The position numbers and the translations under genes are program-made. From NCBI RefSeq assembly GCF_000422465.1, contig NZ_AULV01000016.1:148321-212320 (forward strand): 64,000 nucleotides of DNA, in the 5' to 3' direction. This document shows positions 17,627 to 27,636 of the stretch, in pieces. A model generated the notes under the pieces. That model worked only from the letters and a program-made list of their open reading frames with translations, was not told the DNA's origin and did no database searches. This DNA is from Paenibacillus harenae DSM 16969. Lineage in GTDB: Bacteria; Bacillota; Bacilli; Paenibacillales; Paenibacillaceae. Each line of letters begins with the position of its first letter. Within the stretch, counting starts at the first letter, position 1.

Positions 17627-18501
17627 CGCTTCCTATATGCGCTTGGGGTTATACCGTAATGATTCTTAAAGGTTTGACTGAAGTGCTCAAGCGCCGCGAA
17701 ACCGGTTTGTTCTGAGATACGGCTTATGGACATCGGCGAAGTCGCAAGAAAATAGGCGGCCGCGCTCATTCTCGCCTGCTGCCGCTTCTGCGTAAAGGAT
17801 ACGCCGTAGCGGCTCTTTAGCGTTCTTTCCGTCTGCCTTACGCTAAGTCCGAGCTTGTCAGCCAGCGATTGCAGCGTAATCGTTGCGTATTCTCCCAGAA
17901 AGCTGTTCTCGATGATGACGAGCCGGTTATCATCGAGCGTTTTTAGCTGTGCAGGCCGAAGCGAAGGTTTATTGCTTGTATAATTTCGGATAAGCTTAAT
18001 AATGATTTGCTCAATGATCCCGGCGACTATCGAATAATAGCCTATATATTGATGGGTGGTTTCATGCGCCAGCTGTTGGAACAACGGCAGCATCTGCTGC
18101 GTGTCTTGCCCGATCCAAAACGGCGTACGAACGACAATTTCCGCCATGTGGGCGAGATCCTGCCCCTTCGCCGTTTTGTCAGCCCCGGCGATGTCCCCAA
18201 TCACTTCGAAGCAAATGCAATATTCGGCCATGGGGTCTTCAGGATTCGTTATCTGTTCGTGCGGCACATCCGGACCGGTCATAAAAAGGGTGTTTGCCGC
18301 TATCGGAAATCGTTCGCCGTTTGCGATCAAGGTGCCTTGCCCTTGCGGAATGAAATGCAGCTCATAGCTTTTGTTGCTGTGCGCATGTTCCTGCATCGAG
18401 CTGTAAAAATAGCCGAATCGCACGTAAAGTATGTTCAGCATAAGATCGCCGAAAGGGATCTTCACGTCCATATGGTCCATGTGTATGGGAGGATATTTCA
18501 T
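17611..18501 (-). CDS. AraC-family transcriptional regulator
   Basis: The best start is ATG at 18501, after GGAGGTTACGCC, giving 296 residues; a longer frame upstream has no ribosome site. The N-terminal cupin domain carries HAHSNKSYELHFIPQG and PDVPHEQ; the C-terminal pair of helix-turn-helix motifs includes LGLSVRQTERTLKSRYG and TGFAALEHFSQTFKNHYGIT. It is divergent to the GH105 gene at 18677, whose promoter it probably controls, and convergent with the YesN-type regulator, overlapping it by 16 bases. The ligand is unknown. Confidence 0.9.
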   Translation of the reverse strand: MKYPPIHMDHMDVKIPFGDLMLNILYVRFGYFYSSMQEHAHSNKSYELHFIPQGQGTLIANGERFPIAANTLFMTGPDVPHEQITNPEDPMAEYCICFEVIGDIAGADKTAKGQDLAHMAEIVVRTPFWIGQDTQQMLPLFQQLAHETTHQYIGYYSIVAGIIEQIIIKLIRNYTSNKPSLRPAQLKTLDDNRLVIIENSFLGEYATITLQSLADKLGLSVRQTERTLKSRYGVSFTQKRQQARMSAAAYFLATSPMSISRISEQTGFAALEHFSQTFKNHYGITPSAYRKRHKHS

Positions 18502-18676
18502 GGCGTAACCTCCGTTTCCTTTCTTCCATTTTAGCGTTGTCTGCACGCATCCGCAAACAGCCCCCATTCGAGCAAAATATGCAAAGTTCAGACAAAATAG
18601 ACGAGGATGAATGTAGAAATGATACAAGGGCTCCCGTTAAAATTAGTTTAAAAAAATTGCTGCGGAGGGATTTCAA

Positions 18677-19807
18677 TTGGATCAATTGCAATGGGCTGTG
18701 AAAACGGCGGAAACGTTCATGGCGGGTACTGAAGCGGATGGCTATCACCTCGAGTTCTCTAAACGATGGGCGTATGTGCCGGGGATGATGCTCCTGGCAC
18801 TCAACAGACTTTCAGAGGAATCAGGCGAAGATAACTATTTTATCTACATCAAGAAGCATATGGATCTATTCGTACAGCAGAATGGATCTGTAAGAACGTA
18901 TTCGCTTGAAGAATATAATCTTGACCAAGTTAACCAAGGTAAAGTGTTGTTCTCCCTTATCAAGCGGACCGGGGAGCTGCGTTACGAGAAAGCGGCACAT
19001 TTGCTGGCTTCGCAGTTGAAAGGGCATCCTCGAACAAATGAGGGCGGCTTCTGGCACAAGAAGATTTATCCATTCCAAATGTGGCTGGACGGTTTGTATA
19101 TGTCATCCCCCTTTCTAGCGGAATATGCGAAGACGTTTGATAAGCCGGAACTGTTCGATGAAGTGGCGCGTCAAATTCTGCTCGTCGAAAAGAATACGCG
19201 CGATCCGAAAAGCGGACTTCTCTTCCACGGCTGGGATGAGAGCAAAGAGCAGCGCTGGTGCGACCCGGAAACGGGAAAATCAAGACATTTCTGGAGCAGG
19301 GCCATGGGCTGGTATGCAATGGCGATTGTGGATTCGCTCGAGCATTTCCCGGCCGATCATCCCAAACGAGGTACGATTTGCGGTATTTTCGAGCGCATGG
19401 CAGAGGCGCTTTCGTTGGTGCAGGATGGAGAGAGCGGATTATGGTATCAGGTATTGGACCGGGGCGGGGATCAAGGGAACTATCTGGAAGCCTCCGGTAC
19501 GGCGATGTTCACATTCTCAATGGCCAAAGGTGTGCGTCTCGGTTATTTATCAAACAAATTCAAGCCAGTCGCGGCGAAAGGTTTTCAAGGTATGCTCGAC
19601 CAGCTCGTAACGAGTGACGGAAAGCGCGTTCACCTGCATCAGATCTGCGACGGAGCGGGACTCGGCGGGTCGCCTTACCGCGGTGAATCTTATGAATATT
19701 ACATTGGCGAAAAAGTCGTAAGCGACGCGATGATGGGGTTAGCCCCGTTTATGTTTGCCGCTATGGAGGTTCATAAGCTGTTTGGGCAAGAAGTGATTTC
19801 TGAATGA
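18677..19807 (+). CDS. GH105 unsaturated rhamnogalacturonyl/glucuronyl hydrolase (YteR-like)
   Basis: This 376-residue protein matches the GH105 (alpha/alpha)6 barrel. Characteristic stretches are GGFWHKKIYPFQMWLDGLYM, LLFHGWDESKEQRW and FWSRAMGWYAMAIVDSLE; the Asp in MWLDG is at the position of the catalytic acid of YteR. There is no signal peptide, so it works inside, cleaving the unsaturated uronic acid left by lyases from rhamnogalacturonan or related disaccharides. Translation starts at TTG after GGAGGGATTTCAA. The divergent AraC gene at 17611 is the likely regulator. A second GH105 lies at 56911; the two are clearly related but far from identical. Confidence 0.92.
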   Translation: MDQLQWAVKTAETFMAGTEADGYHLEFSKRWAYVPGMMLLALNRLSEESGEDNYFIYIKKHMDLFVQQNGSVRTYSLEEYNLDQVNQGKVLFSLIKRTGELRYEKAAHLLASQLKGHPRTNEGGFWHKKIYPFQMWLDGLYMSSPFLAEYAKTFDKPELFDEVARQILLVEKNTRDPKSGLLFHGWDESKEQRWCDPETGKSRHFWSRAMGWYAMAIVDSLEHFPADHPKRGTICGIFERMAEALSLVQDGESGLWYQVLDRGGDQGNYLEASGTAMFTFSMAKGVRLGYLSNKFKPVAAKGFQGMLDQLVTSDGKRVHLHQICDGAGLGGSPYRGESYEYYIGEKVVSDAMMGLAPFMFAAMEVHKLFGQEVISE

Positions 19808-19932
19808 ATTTCATTGCGCGATGTCAAGGAGGTCTGATAGACAACGCTTCCCGGCCTCGGAATGGGGCGGGAGGTGAAGCCTGTCGACGCGAATGGAGTC
19901 TCGTTTTCATCATTATTCCGTTTCTTTGGAAT

Positions 19933-20757
19933 TCATTTCCTTTCATTCGCCCTAATCATTTTTCTATATTCAAGCGGTGCCATTTTGCTAATCTGTTTGA
20001 ATTTGCGGTTAAAATGAGTAATGTTCATGTAGCCGACGGATTGCGCAATATCAATCACTTTGCCAGAGGTTTCCCGCAGCAATCTTTGCGCCTCGCGTAT
20101 CCGGAGGGTTAGAATATATTCGGTGAAGTTAAAGCCCGTATATCGCTTAAAGAGACGGCTGAAATGAAAGGAACTAATAAAGAACCGGGATGACACATCT
20201 TTTAAGGTAAGCGCTTTCGAATAATTCGAATTGCAATATTCGATGACCTCTGCTATTTTTTTGTTCATCGGCGTATAGACGGTTTTCACCGTTTCCGTAA
20301 GCTTTCGGGATGCGAACAGCAGTAGTTGAACGAGTAACGATTCAAAATACAACACCTGTCCCGGACGATTCGGATTGCTATATTCATTATTCATTTGAAA
20401 TAGAATATTCTCAATATAATTTTGTTCCAGATTGTTGAAATCAATGACACGGCGGTCCTGCGAAAAGGACGACAGGAGCATCGTAAGGTGGGAGCTGCGA
20501 TACTGCTCCAGAAAAGCGTCAATGAAGTAGATGAGCGCTCTTTCATGCAGTTCGCCGCCTTCCAATGTCTTATGAATATCGTGCTTCTTGATAAATATCA
20601 TAGAACCCTTCTTCAGGTGAAATATACGGTCTTCTACATAGAAATTACGCTCACCTGCGAATAAATAATAAATTTCATAGTGTTCGTGGTAGTGAGTTCG
20701 CCGCATCGGGATGTTGGCAGTCTGCTTGACGAAGGTGATTTCAAATTGCCCGTTCAT
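19933..20757 (-). CDS. AraC-family transcriptional regulator
   Basis: This 274-residue regulator has a cupin sensing domain with HYHEHYEIYYLFAGERNFY and the KKHDIHKT turn, followed by the AraC double helix-turn-helix including FFISSFHFSRLFKRYTGF and VGYMNITHFNRKFKQI. A GGGGAGGCG site precedes the ATG. It is divergent to the CE12-GH28 gene at 20957, with about 200 bases between them, so control of that gene and the GH43 behind it is likely. Direct binding sites could not be picked out with confidence. Confidence 0.92.
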   Translation of the reverse strand: MNGQFEITFVKQTANIPMRRTHYHEHYEIYYLFAGERNFYVEDRIFHLKKGSMIFIKKHDIHKTLEGGELHERALIYFIDAFLEQYRSSHLTMLLSSFSQDRRVIDFNNLEQNYIENILFQMNNEYSNPNRPGQVLYFESLLVQLLLFASRKLTETVKTVYTPMNKKIAEVIEYCNSNYSKALTLKDVSSRFFISSFHFSRLFKRYTGFNFTEYILTLRIREAQRLLRETSGKVIDIAQSVGYMNITHFNRKFKQISKMAPLEYRKMIRANERK

Positions 20758-20956
20758 TTAATAACGCCTCCCCTTTTTAATTACATATTAACAATGCCGG
20801 GACATGGGAGCAAATGTAGCAAAGATTGTATGAAAGAAGCAAGAAAGGTTTGGAGAAGTATGCTTATTTTGTGCTAGTTTAAGTATAGAAGCCGTTGTAC
20901 AGATCGTATGTGCAGCGGAGTGTTCAACTGAATTTATATACGAGGAGCGTACCGTG

Positions 20957-23140
20957 ATGAAGCCGATTCGCTTATTTATTGCCGGTGATTCCACAGCGGC
21001 CTTTTATCCGCAAGAACGTTCGCCGATGGCAGGCTGGGGGCAGATGATCGGGCGGTATTTCACCAGTTCTGTCAATGTCGTCAACGAAGCCCGCAATGGG
21101 CGAAGCTCCAAAAGCTTTATCGACGAAGGGCATTTGAATCGGATCGTGGATGCGATGGCGGAAGGCGACTACCTGCTGATCCAGTTTGGCCATAACGATC
21201 AGAAGCTGGAAAAGGAGCGCCGGACGGAGCCGTTTGGCAGCTATCAAATGTACTTGAAGATGTATATCGATGCCGCCAGGGACGCAGGGGCGATACCGAT
21301 TCTCCTTACACCGGTGCAGCGGCGTCAATTTGACGATATGGGAACTTTCGTTCCGTCTCATGGGGAATACCCGGAGGCCGTCAGGCAGCTGGCGCAGAAG
21401 GAAGGCGTCGCTTGCATCGATTTGTGCGCATTAAGCGGGCAGAGGCTCGTTTCGCTCGGTTCTGACGGGTCGAAATCGTTGTTCGTCCGCCTCCGTCCGG
21501 ACGAGCACCCGAATTACCCGAACGGCAGCGAGGACGATACGCACTTTAACGAAAGCGGAGCGCGTGAAATAGCGCTGCTTGTGCGTGAAGGACTTATGCG
21601 CGCCGGCCTGCCGATCAGCGATTATTTGACACGGGAGAACCCCATCCCGCATTGGGTCATGCCGGAGGTGCTCCTGCCGGACATACCTGACCGTACGTTC
21701 CGGTTGACCGATTTCGGAGCGGTGGGCGACGGACTGACGGACAATACCGGCGCGTTCCGCCGGGCGATTCAGGCTTGTTCGGAAGCGGGAGGCGGCAAGC
21801 TGATTATTCCGCCCGGAATTTGGCTGACCGGGCCGCTTAAGCTGGCGAGCCGGCTGGAGCTTCATACGGAGGAAGGCGCGGTCGTCCGATTCAGTACAAT
21901 GTTCGACGATTATCCGCTTATTTCGTCTTCCTATGAAGGTATAGGCGCCGTACGCTGCCAATCGCCGCTGGATGCAGAGGAGCAAGTGCATATTGCCATT
22001 ACGGGCAAAGGTGTGTTTGACGGCGGGGGCGATGCATGGAGGCCGGTAAAGAAGGGGAAGATGACGGAGCTTCAGTGGAAGCAGCTGCTCAGGGGCGGCG
22101 GCACGACTGACGAGGAAGGCGATATGTGGTGGCCTTCGGAAGCTGCGATGCAAGGGTCCGCTATCGTTGATCGGCTTAACCGGGAAGGCGTCAAGGATGT
22201 TTCGGCCTTCATGCCGGCGCGGGATTATTTGCGGCCGAACCTGCTGAGCTTTAGAAGATGCCGGAACATCCTGCTGGACGGGCCGACCTTTCAAAATTCA
22301 CCGGCTTGGTGCTTGCATCCGTGGGCTTCCAAGCATGTGACAATCCGAAACGTAACCGTACGCAATCCGTGGTATAGCCAGAATGGGGACGGTCTTGACC
22401 TGGATTCGTGCAGCTATGCGGTCGTTGAGCATTGTACATTTGACGTCGGGGATGACGCCATATGCCTGAAATCCGGCAAGGATGAAGCAGGGAGAATGCT
22501 GGGCCTGCCTTGCGAGTATGTGACAATCAAAAATTGTGTTGTGTACCATGGACACGGAGGGTTTACAATCGGGAGCGAAATGTCCGGGGGCGTAAGATAC
22601 GTTTCTTTGTCGGACTGCACATTTATAGGTACGGATATCGGGATTCGCTTCAAAAGCGCACGCGGACGGGGAGGGATTGTGGAGAATATATCCATCAGTC
22701 GTATCCGGATGATCGATATTCCAGGGGAAGCGATATCCTTTAATCTCTTCTATGAAGGGATGGAAGGTTCGGGCGTCGCTCAACATGAAAAGAAGCCGGT
22801 TAACGAGGGAACGCCGATTTTTCGCAATATCGAAATCATTGACGTTAGTTGCACCGGCGCCAAAACGGCGCTGCTAATCAACGGTTTGCCGGAAATGCCG
22901 CTGGAACAGTTGTACGTCCACAATGTTACGGCAGCCGCCGAACAGGGGGTTGTCTGCCATCACGCGAAGCGGCTTGTATTGGAGCAAATAGATCTGCGCG
23001 TAAAGGACGGTCCGCTCGTTATTCTGGATCAATGCGAACAGGTGGAACTGATCCGCTTATACGAAGCGGGAGCTGCAGCTGACGAACGACATGTGCTCAT
23101 TAAAGGAGCTTGTTCCGCTGCTGTTGACGCAATTCGTTAA
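20957..23140 (+). CDS. Fusion of CE12-type acetylesterase and GH28 polygalacturonase-like hydrolase
   Basis: One 727-residue protein carries two enzymes. Residues 1-220 form an SGNH hydrolase of the CE12 rhamnogalacturonan acetylesterase type: nucleophile motif IAGDSTAA, block II ARNGRSS, block III QFGHND and the late DDTHFNESGA with catalytic Asp and His. Residues 245-725 form a GH28 beta-helix with NGDGLDLDS, GDDAICLKSG, GHGGFTIGSE and the RFK of IRFKSARGRGG. No signal peptide is visible, so both act inside on imported oligomers: the first removes acetyl groups, the second hydrolyses galacturonosyl bonds. GAGGAG precedes ATG; an in-frame GTG three bases earlier is an alternative. GH43 follows after 32 bases. 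Confidence 0.93.
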   Translation: MKPIRLFIAGDSTAAFYPQERSPMAGWGQMIGRYFTSSVNVVNEARNGRSSKSFIDEGHLNRIVDAMAEGDYLLIQFGHNDQKLEKERRTEPFGSYQMYLKMYIDAARDAGAIPILLTPVQRRQFDDMGTFVPSHGEYPEAVRQLAQKEGVACIDLCALSGQRLVSLGSDGSKSLFVRLRPDEHPNYPNGSEDDTHFNESGAREIALLVREGLMRAGLPISDYLTRENPIPHWVMPEVLLPDIPDRTFRLTDFGAVGDGLTDNTGAFRRAIQACSEAGGGKLIIPPGIWLTGPLKLASRLELHTEEGAVVRFSTMFDDYPLISSSYEGIGAVRCQSPLDAEEQVHIAITGKGVFDGGGDAWRPVKKGKMTELQWKQLLRGGGTTDEEGDMWWPSEAAMQGSAIVDRLNREGVKDVSAFMPARDYLRPNLLSFRRCRNILLDGPTFQNSPAWCLHPWASKHVTIRNVTVRNPWYSQNGDGLDLDSCSYAVVEHCTFDVGDDAICLKSGKDEAGRMLGLPCEYVTIKNCVVYHGHGGFTIGSEMSGGVRYVSLSDCTFIGTDIGIRFKSARGRGGIVENISISRIRMIDIPGEAISFNLFYEGMEGSGVAQHEKKPVNEGTPIFRNIEIIDVSCTGAKTALLINGLPEMPLEQLYVHNVTAAAEQGVVCHHAKRLVLEQIDLRVKDGPLVILDQCEQVELIRLYEAGAAADERHVLIKGACSAAVDAIR

Positions 23141-23172
23141 ACGCAAAATGCCGGAAGGGGAAAACACAGAGT

Positions 23173-24759
23173 ATGAAAATGACGCAACCGCCGTCTCCCG
23201 TATGGATTGCAGACATGGGGAACGGTTTTTACAAAAACCCGATCTTGTACGCGGACTATTCGGACCCGGATATCGTTCGGGTCGGAAACGACTTTTACAT
23301 GACAGCCTCAAGCTTCGTCAGCACACCTGGTTTACCGATTCTGCACTCGAACGATTTGGTGAACTGGACGATTATCGGGCACGCGATAGATCAGTTGCCC
23401 GGCGGATTTGACGGGTGCGTTCGTCACGGGGACGGCGTATGGGCGCCAAGCATCCGCTGCCGCAAGGGAACGTTTTATATTTATTTCGGTGCGCCGGACG
23501 AGGGGATATACATGACGACTGCGCAAAACCCGGCAGGGCCTTGGACACCATTGCACCTGGTGAAAGCCGTTAAGGGCTGGATCGATCCGTGCCCCTTCTG
23601 GGATGAAGATGGACAGGCCTATCTGGTGCACGCGTTTGCCAACAGCAGGTGCGGCATCAAGCATAAGCTGAACATGTGCCGTATGAAGCCGGACGGAACG
23701 GCGCTGCTCGATGAAGGGAGCATCGTATTCGACGGCACTGCCGACCATCCTACCATGGAGGGCCCGAAGTTGTATAAGCGGGACGGCTATTATTATATTT
23801 TTGCGCCGGCCGGAGGCGTGAGAACAGGCTGGCAAACCATTTTGCGGTCGCGCAGCATTTTTGGTCCTTATGAAGACAAGATTGTCTTGCATCAGGGGAA
23901 TACGGATGTGAACGGTCCTCATCAAGGCGGATACGTGGAGCTCGATTCGGGAGAATCATGGTTCATGCATTTCCAGGATCGGAATGCGTACGGACGCATT
24001 GTCCATTTGCAGCCGATGAGATGGGAGAACGATTGGCCGGCGATTGGCGTCGATTCGAACGGCGACGGGATCGGCGAGCCGGTCTCCGCGTATCGAAAGC
24101 CAAATACAGGGAGCAGCGGGCCTGTTTCCGTACCGGCAACCTCCGATGAATTTGAGAGTCCATCGCTTGGTCTTCAGTGGCAATGGCAAGGAAGCAGCAA
24201 GCCTGAATGGCTGTCGCTTACGGCAAGCCCCGGCCGGCTGCGGCTTACGGCTCATCCTCTCCCGCAGGGAGCAGCGACGTTCTACGACGCTCCCAACATC
24301 TTGTGTCAGAAGCTGGCCGCTCCGGAGATGACGGTGACGACGAAGCTGACGCTTCATGCCGGATCAGACAAGATGCGCGCAGGGCTGACGGTGTTCGGTC
24401 ATCAATACCGGTACCTCTCATTGGAGAAGTCGGAGAATGGCCTGCAGCTTGTGCTCGTAAGCGGCGAAGGAAGCAAGGAAGGGTCATCGGAACGGCTAAA
24501 TATAGCCATTCCGGTGACCGAGACAACGGTTTATTTCCGTGTCAATATAGCAAGAGAGGCGCAATGCACATTCCAATACAGCTTCGACGGAGATTCGTAT
24601 GAGCCGACAGGCGACGCATTCGAAGCAGCCCCGGGAGGCTGGGTCGGCGCGAAGCTGGGATTGTTTTGCCACCTGCTCGGAGAAGCCTCCGGAAGCGGGT
24701 ATACCGATTTTGACTGGATTCGCGTGGAGGAGAAAGAACCTAATAGCCTTGAGCTTTGA
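23173..24759 (+). CDS. GH43 glycosidase (beta-xylosidase/alpha-L-arabinofuranosidase type) with C-terminal beta-sandwich
   Basis: This 528-residue protein has a five-bladed GH43 propeller (about 15-310) opening with YADYSDPDIVRVGNDFYM, where the Asp of DPD is the catalytic base; the general acid is expected in TMEGPKLYK, and the pKa-tuning Asp in WIDPCPFWDED. Residues 325-525 form a jelly-roll domain usual for GH43 enzymes of the GH43_11/12 kind. No signal peptide is visible. It is probably co-transcribed with the CE12-GH28 fusion 32 bases upstream. Within a pectin cluster it may remove arabinose or xylose from side chains; sequence alone does not decide. Confidence 0.9.
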   Translation: MKMTQPPSPVWIADMGNGFYKNPILYADYSDPDIVRVGNDFYMTASSFVSTPGLPILHSNDLVNWTIIGHAIDQLPGGFDGCVRHGDGVWAPSIRCRKGTFYIYFGAPDEGIYMTTAQNPAGPWTPLHLVKAVKGWIDPCPFWDEDGQAYLVHAFANSRCGIKHKLNMCRMKPDGTALLDEGSIVFDGTADHPTMEGPKLYKRDGYYYIFAPAGGVRTGWQTILRSRSIFGPYEDKIVLHQGNTDVNGPHQGGYVELDSGESWFMHFQDRNAYGRIVHLQPMRWENDWPAIGVDSNGDGIGEPVSAYRKPNTGSSGPVSVPATSDEFESPSLGLQWQWQGSSKPEWLSLTASPGRLRLTAHPLPQGAATFYDAPNILCQKLAAPEMTVTTKLTLHAGSDKMRAGLTVFGHQYRYLSLEKSENGLQLVLVSGEGSKEGSSERLNIAIPVTETTVYFRVNIAREAQCTFQYSFDGDSYEPTGDAFEAAPGGWVGAKLGLFCHLLGEASGSGYTDFDWIRVEEKEPNSLEL

Positions 24760-24777
24760 AATGTGGATACTAACAAA

Positions 24778-24819
24778 AACCCTGATCAACCAATACCGGT
24801 GTGATCAGGGTTATTTTTT
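24778..24819. terminator. Bidirectional terminator between GH43 and pectate lyase genes
   Basis: AACCCTGATCA (24778-24788) pairs perfectly with TGATCAGGGTT (24802-24812), followed by ATTTTTT on the plus strand and preceded by TTTTTGTT on the minus reading. It can end both convergent transcripts. Confidence 0.88.
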
Positions 24820-24832
24820 GCTTACCTGGAGG

Positions 24833-27460
24833 CTAATCAGCTGACTTTATCATCTGGCTATCCGTAACGCTGACATTTGAGAACTTCGCATAGTTCAGCT
24901 GCTCGATATCATTTGCAACATCATTGCTGTCAACGGCAAAACCAACATATACCGCTTTCTTCATCGCTATGGTTTTCTCGCCGATCGGTGTCCATTCTAT
25001 ACCATCCATGGAGCCGTAAGCATAGAAGGTATCGCCCTTGCGTCCAAGCTTGAGCCAGTAACCCTGTTCGATACCGTTGATCTTGAATGGAATGTCCGGT
25101 ATAAGCTGAATACCCGCCTTTGCGGCATTAGAAGCGTTGTCCAGCGTTTCGGTCATTTCATTAAAGTCTCCGCCTTTGGTTTCCCTTCCTGCCAAATAGG
25201 TTGACCAGCTGGTAGCTTGGGAGATCTTCACCCAGGAAAGTCCGAGAGCTGCGGTTGCGCTGTCATCTTTCAGGTCATCACGAACCATCAGGCCTGTGAA
25301 TGCATGGTTGTCAACGGATCCGATTTCCTCCAGCTTAGCCGTGATTTCCATATCTCCAGTTACTTTCTTATACACAAAATGGAAATCATCCTTGGAAGCA
25401 TCCGATTCTTCTGATTGTTCCGTGCTGCCCTCGCTCATGCCAAGCTTCCCGTTCCCTTTTACAGTGATTACATGGTCTGTCAGGCTTGCAGTACCTTTAA
25501 TGTCCGGCTTGCCGATATCAGTCGATGACCAATCTCCGTCAGCTAATGTACGGTCATCTGTATGGATATGAATGTTGGCTGCAGTAGTTTGAGTCTCATT
25601 TCCTTCCGAGTCCGTAATTCTTGCGGAAATGAAGTAAGAAGCATCCTCAAGTCCCCTGATGGTGTACTCATACTTGTCTCCTTTTAACTCGGCGTCACCC
25701 AGATACTCAGAACCATTGTATACCGCTACCTTTGCAATGCGGTGTCCGAATTCGGAAGAAGCTTTAATTTTCACGGATATCGGTTTGCCTAAGGCAAACT
25801 GTTCATTGTTCGCTGGTGTTGTCAGTTCCGCATCAGGATTTTCAGCAGCGTGTCCCTTATCAACAAGACCGTTGATATAAAGCTCAAGCCAGGTATAGCC
25901 GCTGTCTGTAATGGTTTTATAGGCATCCCCGGTGCCCCAGATCCCTTTTTCCTTTTCCCATTCGTCGGCAACACCGTTTTGATTCGTATCAAAATCCGCT
26001 GCACGCTGTTCTTCAATAACGCCAAAGTCCGAGATATATCCGCCAACTTCATGTTCGGTATTGATATATCTTCCGAGTCCCTTTTCCACTTCTGCAACAA
26101 CTCTTGCATCAATGGCATCGCGACGCGGATAGGTTGCACCTGCCTGCTGTAAAATGGTGTTCAGCAATCGGTCGCCGGCATCCTCTACACCGTTTAGAAC
26201 ATAATCGTCAAACGCCGGATTGGTAATCCCGTTATTGACTCCTGTGCTGTCTGCGGAAAGATACGGTTCGGCTGCAATGGTTGTTCTATTGTTGCCGCTG
26301 GTGTCGCCGGAATACTTGACGTACTCTGACGATCCATCCAACAAGCCTGTCTTCACACCGTTAATCCTATTCCCGGAGATGTAGAAACCGCCAAGCCTTC
26401 CAGCTTCCCCTGCTTCAATAACCCGATTGACAACGTTGTCTCTTGTTCCCGGTCCCGCTATCTCCATATTATTCATAAAATTAGTAAAAGTATAAGCGCC
26501 GCCGTAAACCCCATTAAAGCCCCAGTTATAGATCACGTTGTTGGAGAATTGAAGCACGGCCACACGGTCCGCATTGGCGGCACCGGCATATCCGCCGCCG
26601 AGTCTTGGATTGCGTGAGGTATGGTTCAAATAAAGATTGTGATGGAAGGTGGTTTTATCTCCGCCTGCAATACCGCCATAGCCATGTCTGCCTTTCGAAT
26701 GTCCCGAGAGCGTCAAGCTTTCTGAAATAATAGACCACTGAATGGTACCGTTCTCGCCCCTGTATGTGGAAAGGGTCTCATCCGTGTTCCAACTAAAGGA
26801 ACAATGATCAAGGATGAAGTATTTGTTGTCTCTTCCCCAAAGGGCATCCATGGAATCGCTGCCGCTAAATACATTCGAAGCGCCTGGACGGAAGGAGACA
26901 TACCGAATAATAATGTTCTCTGAATTACTGATATTGGTATCCCATCCTGCGACGGTAATGCCGTTACCTGGCGCGGTTTGCCCGGCGATGGTCAGGTTTT
27001 TGATGTTTTTGAACCTTAAGGAATTTTTCAGTTCAATCGTTCCCGATACGTTAAAAACAACCGTACGGCCCTCTGCCGGGGTAGATACAATCCCATGACG
27101 AAGGGACCCTTGAATAGGTTCTTCCTTATCGCTATAATCCTTAAGGTTGGTTACGATGTATACGTCGCCGCCTCGACCGCCGCTCGTATAGGCGCCACCG
27201 CCTTCCGCACCGGGAAACGCAACGATGGGCGCACCCGAGAAACCGCTTTCATTAGATTGAGCAGAACCCGTACCGCCAGGCAGTACCCAGCCCAATGAAA
27301 ATGCAATCGCAATACTTAAGATGACGGCCACGACTCTTCTGAAGCTCTTATCCTTACTTTTCATCTGGTTTTCTGCATAACATGGATGCAGTCTTACGTG
27401 ACTCTTCTGCAACCCGTTATACATCCTCCCTTCCCTATTGAATAATATAGCAAGCCTCAC
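24833..27460 (-). CDS. Secreted PL1-type pectate lyase with Ig-like and C-terminal beta-sandwich domains
   Basis: An export signal core (VVAVILSIAIAFSLGWVL, followed by GSAQS) precedes a PL1 beta-helix beginning IVAFPGAEGGGAYTSGGRGG. It includes calcium-site residues in SDSMDALWGRD and LDHCSFSWNTDETL and the catalytic-Arg motif HTSRNPRLGGG. After the helix (to about residue 500) come a DTNQNGVADEWEKE segment like a type III dockerin/EF-hand-like calcium loop, an Ig-like domain (about 540-640) and a C-terminal jelly-roll (about 650-870) that may bind sugar. It would cleave polygalacturonate outside the cell by beta-elimination. The start is uncertain: GTG 27460, ATG 27424 and ATG 27364 all precede the signal and none has an ideal ribosome site. 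The AraC gene at 27637 is divergent. Confidence 0.9.
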   Translation of the reverse strand: MRLAILFNREGRMYNGLQKSHVRLHPCYAENQMKSKDKSFRRVVAVILSIAIAFSLGWVLPGGTGSAQSNESGFSGAPIVAFPGAEGGGAYTSGGRGGDVYIVTNLKDYSDKEEPIQGSLRHGIVSTPAEGRTVVFNVSGTIELKNSLRFKNIKNLTIAGQTAPGNGITVAGWDTNISNSENIIIRYVSFRPGASNVFSGSDSMDALWGRDNKYFILDHCSFSWNTDETLSTYRGENGTIQWSIISESLTLSGHSKGRHGYGGIAGGDKTTFHHNLYLNHTSRNPRLGGGYAGAANADRVAVLQFSNNVIYNWGFNGVYGGAYTFTNFMNNMEIAGPGTRDNVVNRVIEAGEAGRLGGFYISGNRINGVKTGLLDGSSEYVKYSGDTSGNNRTTIAAEPYLSADSTGVNNGITNPAFDDYVLNGVEDAGDRLLNTILQQAGATYPRRDAIDARVVAEVEKGLGRYINTEHEVGGYISDFGVIEEQRAADFDTNQNGVADEWEKEKGIWGTGDAYKTITDSGYTWLELYINGLVDKGHAAENPDAELTTPANNEQFALGKPISVKIKASSEFGHRIAKVAVYNGSEYLGDAELKGDKYEYTIRGLEDASYFISARITDSEGNETQTTAANIHIHTDDRTLADGDWSSTDIGKPDIKGTASLTDHVITVKGNGKLGMSEGSTEQSEESDASKDDFHFVYKKVTGDMEITAKLEEIGSVDNHAFTGLMVRDDLKDDSATAALGLSWVKISQATSWSTYLAGRETKGGDFNEMTETLDNASNAAKAGIQLIPDIPFKINGIEQGYWLKLGRKGDTFYAYGSMDGIEWTPIGEKTIAMKKAVYVGFAVDSNDVANDIEQLNYAKFSNVSVTDSQMIKSAD

Positions 27461-27487
27461 GCCGCTTACTTCCTATCATTTTATACC

Positions 27488-27497
27488 TTGCAGATAT
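27488..27497. promoter_or_regulatory. TTGCAGATAT motif in divergent AraC-pectate lyase region, shared with the GH105 region at 58.1 kb
   Basis: The decamer TTGCAGATAT occurs here, 28 bases upstream of the longest lyase start, and again at 58108-58117 between another pectin gene (GH105, minus) and another AraC gene (plus). Both lie in the same orientation relative to the genes. This suggests a common activator site. It is inference from two copies. Confidence 0.4.
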
Positions 27498-27636
27498 TTC
27501 GCACCTGCCAAAAAAAAATTTTTTTGCGCCAATTCTTGTACTTGTGCTGTAGTATAAAATTAGTGTTCTATGAAAGAGTTGAGAAACACTTCACCGCTTA
27601 CAGGGAATTACGATTACTTCTATTGGAGGCTTAGAA

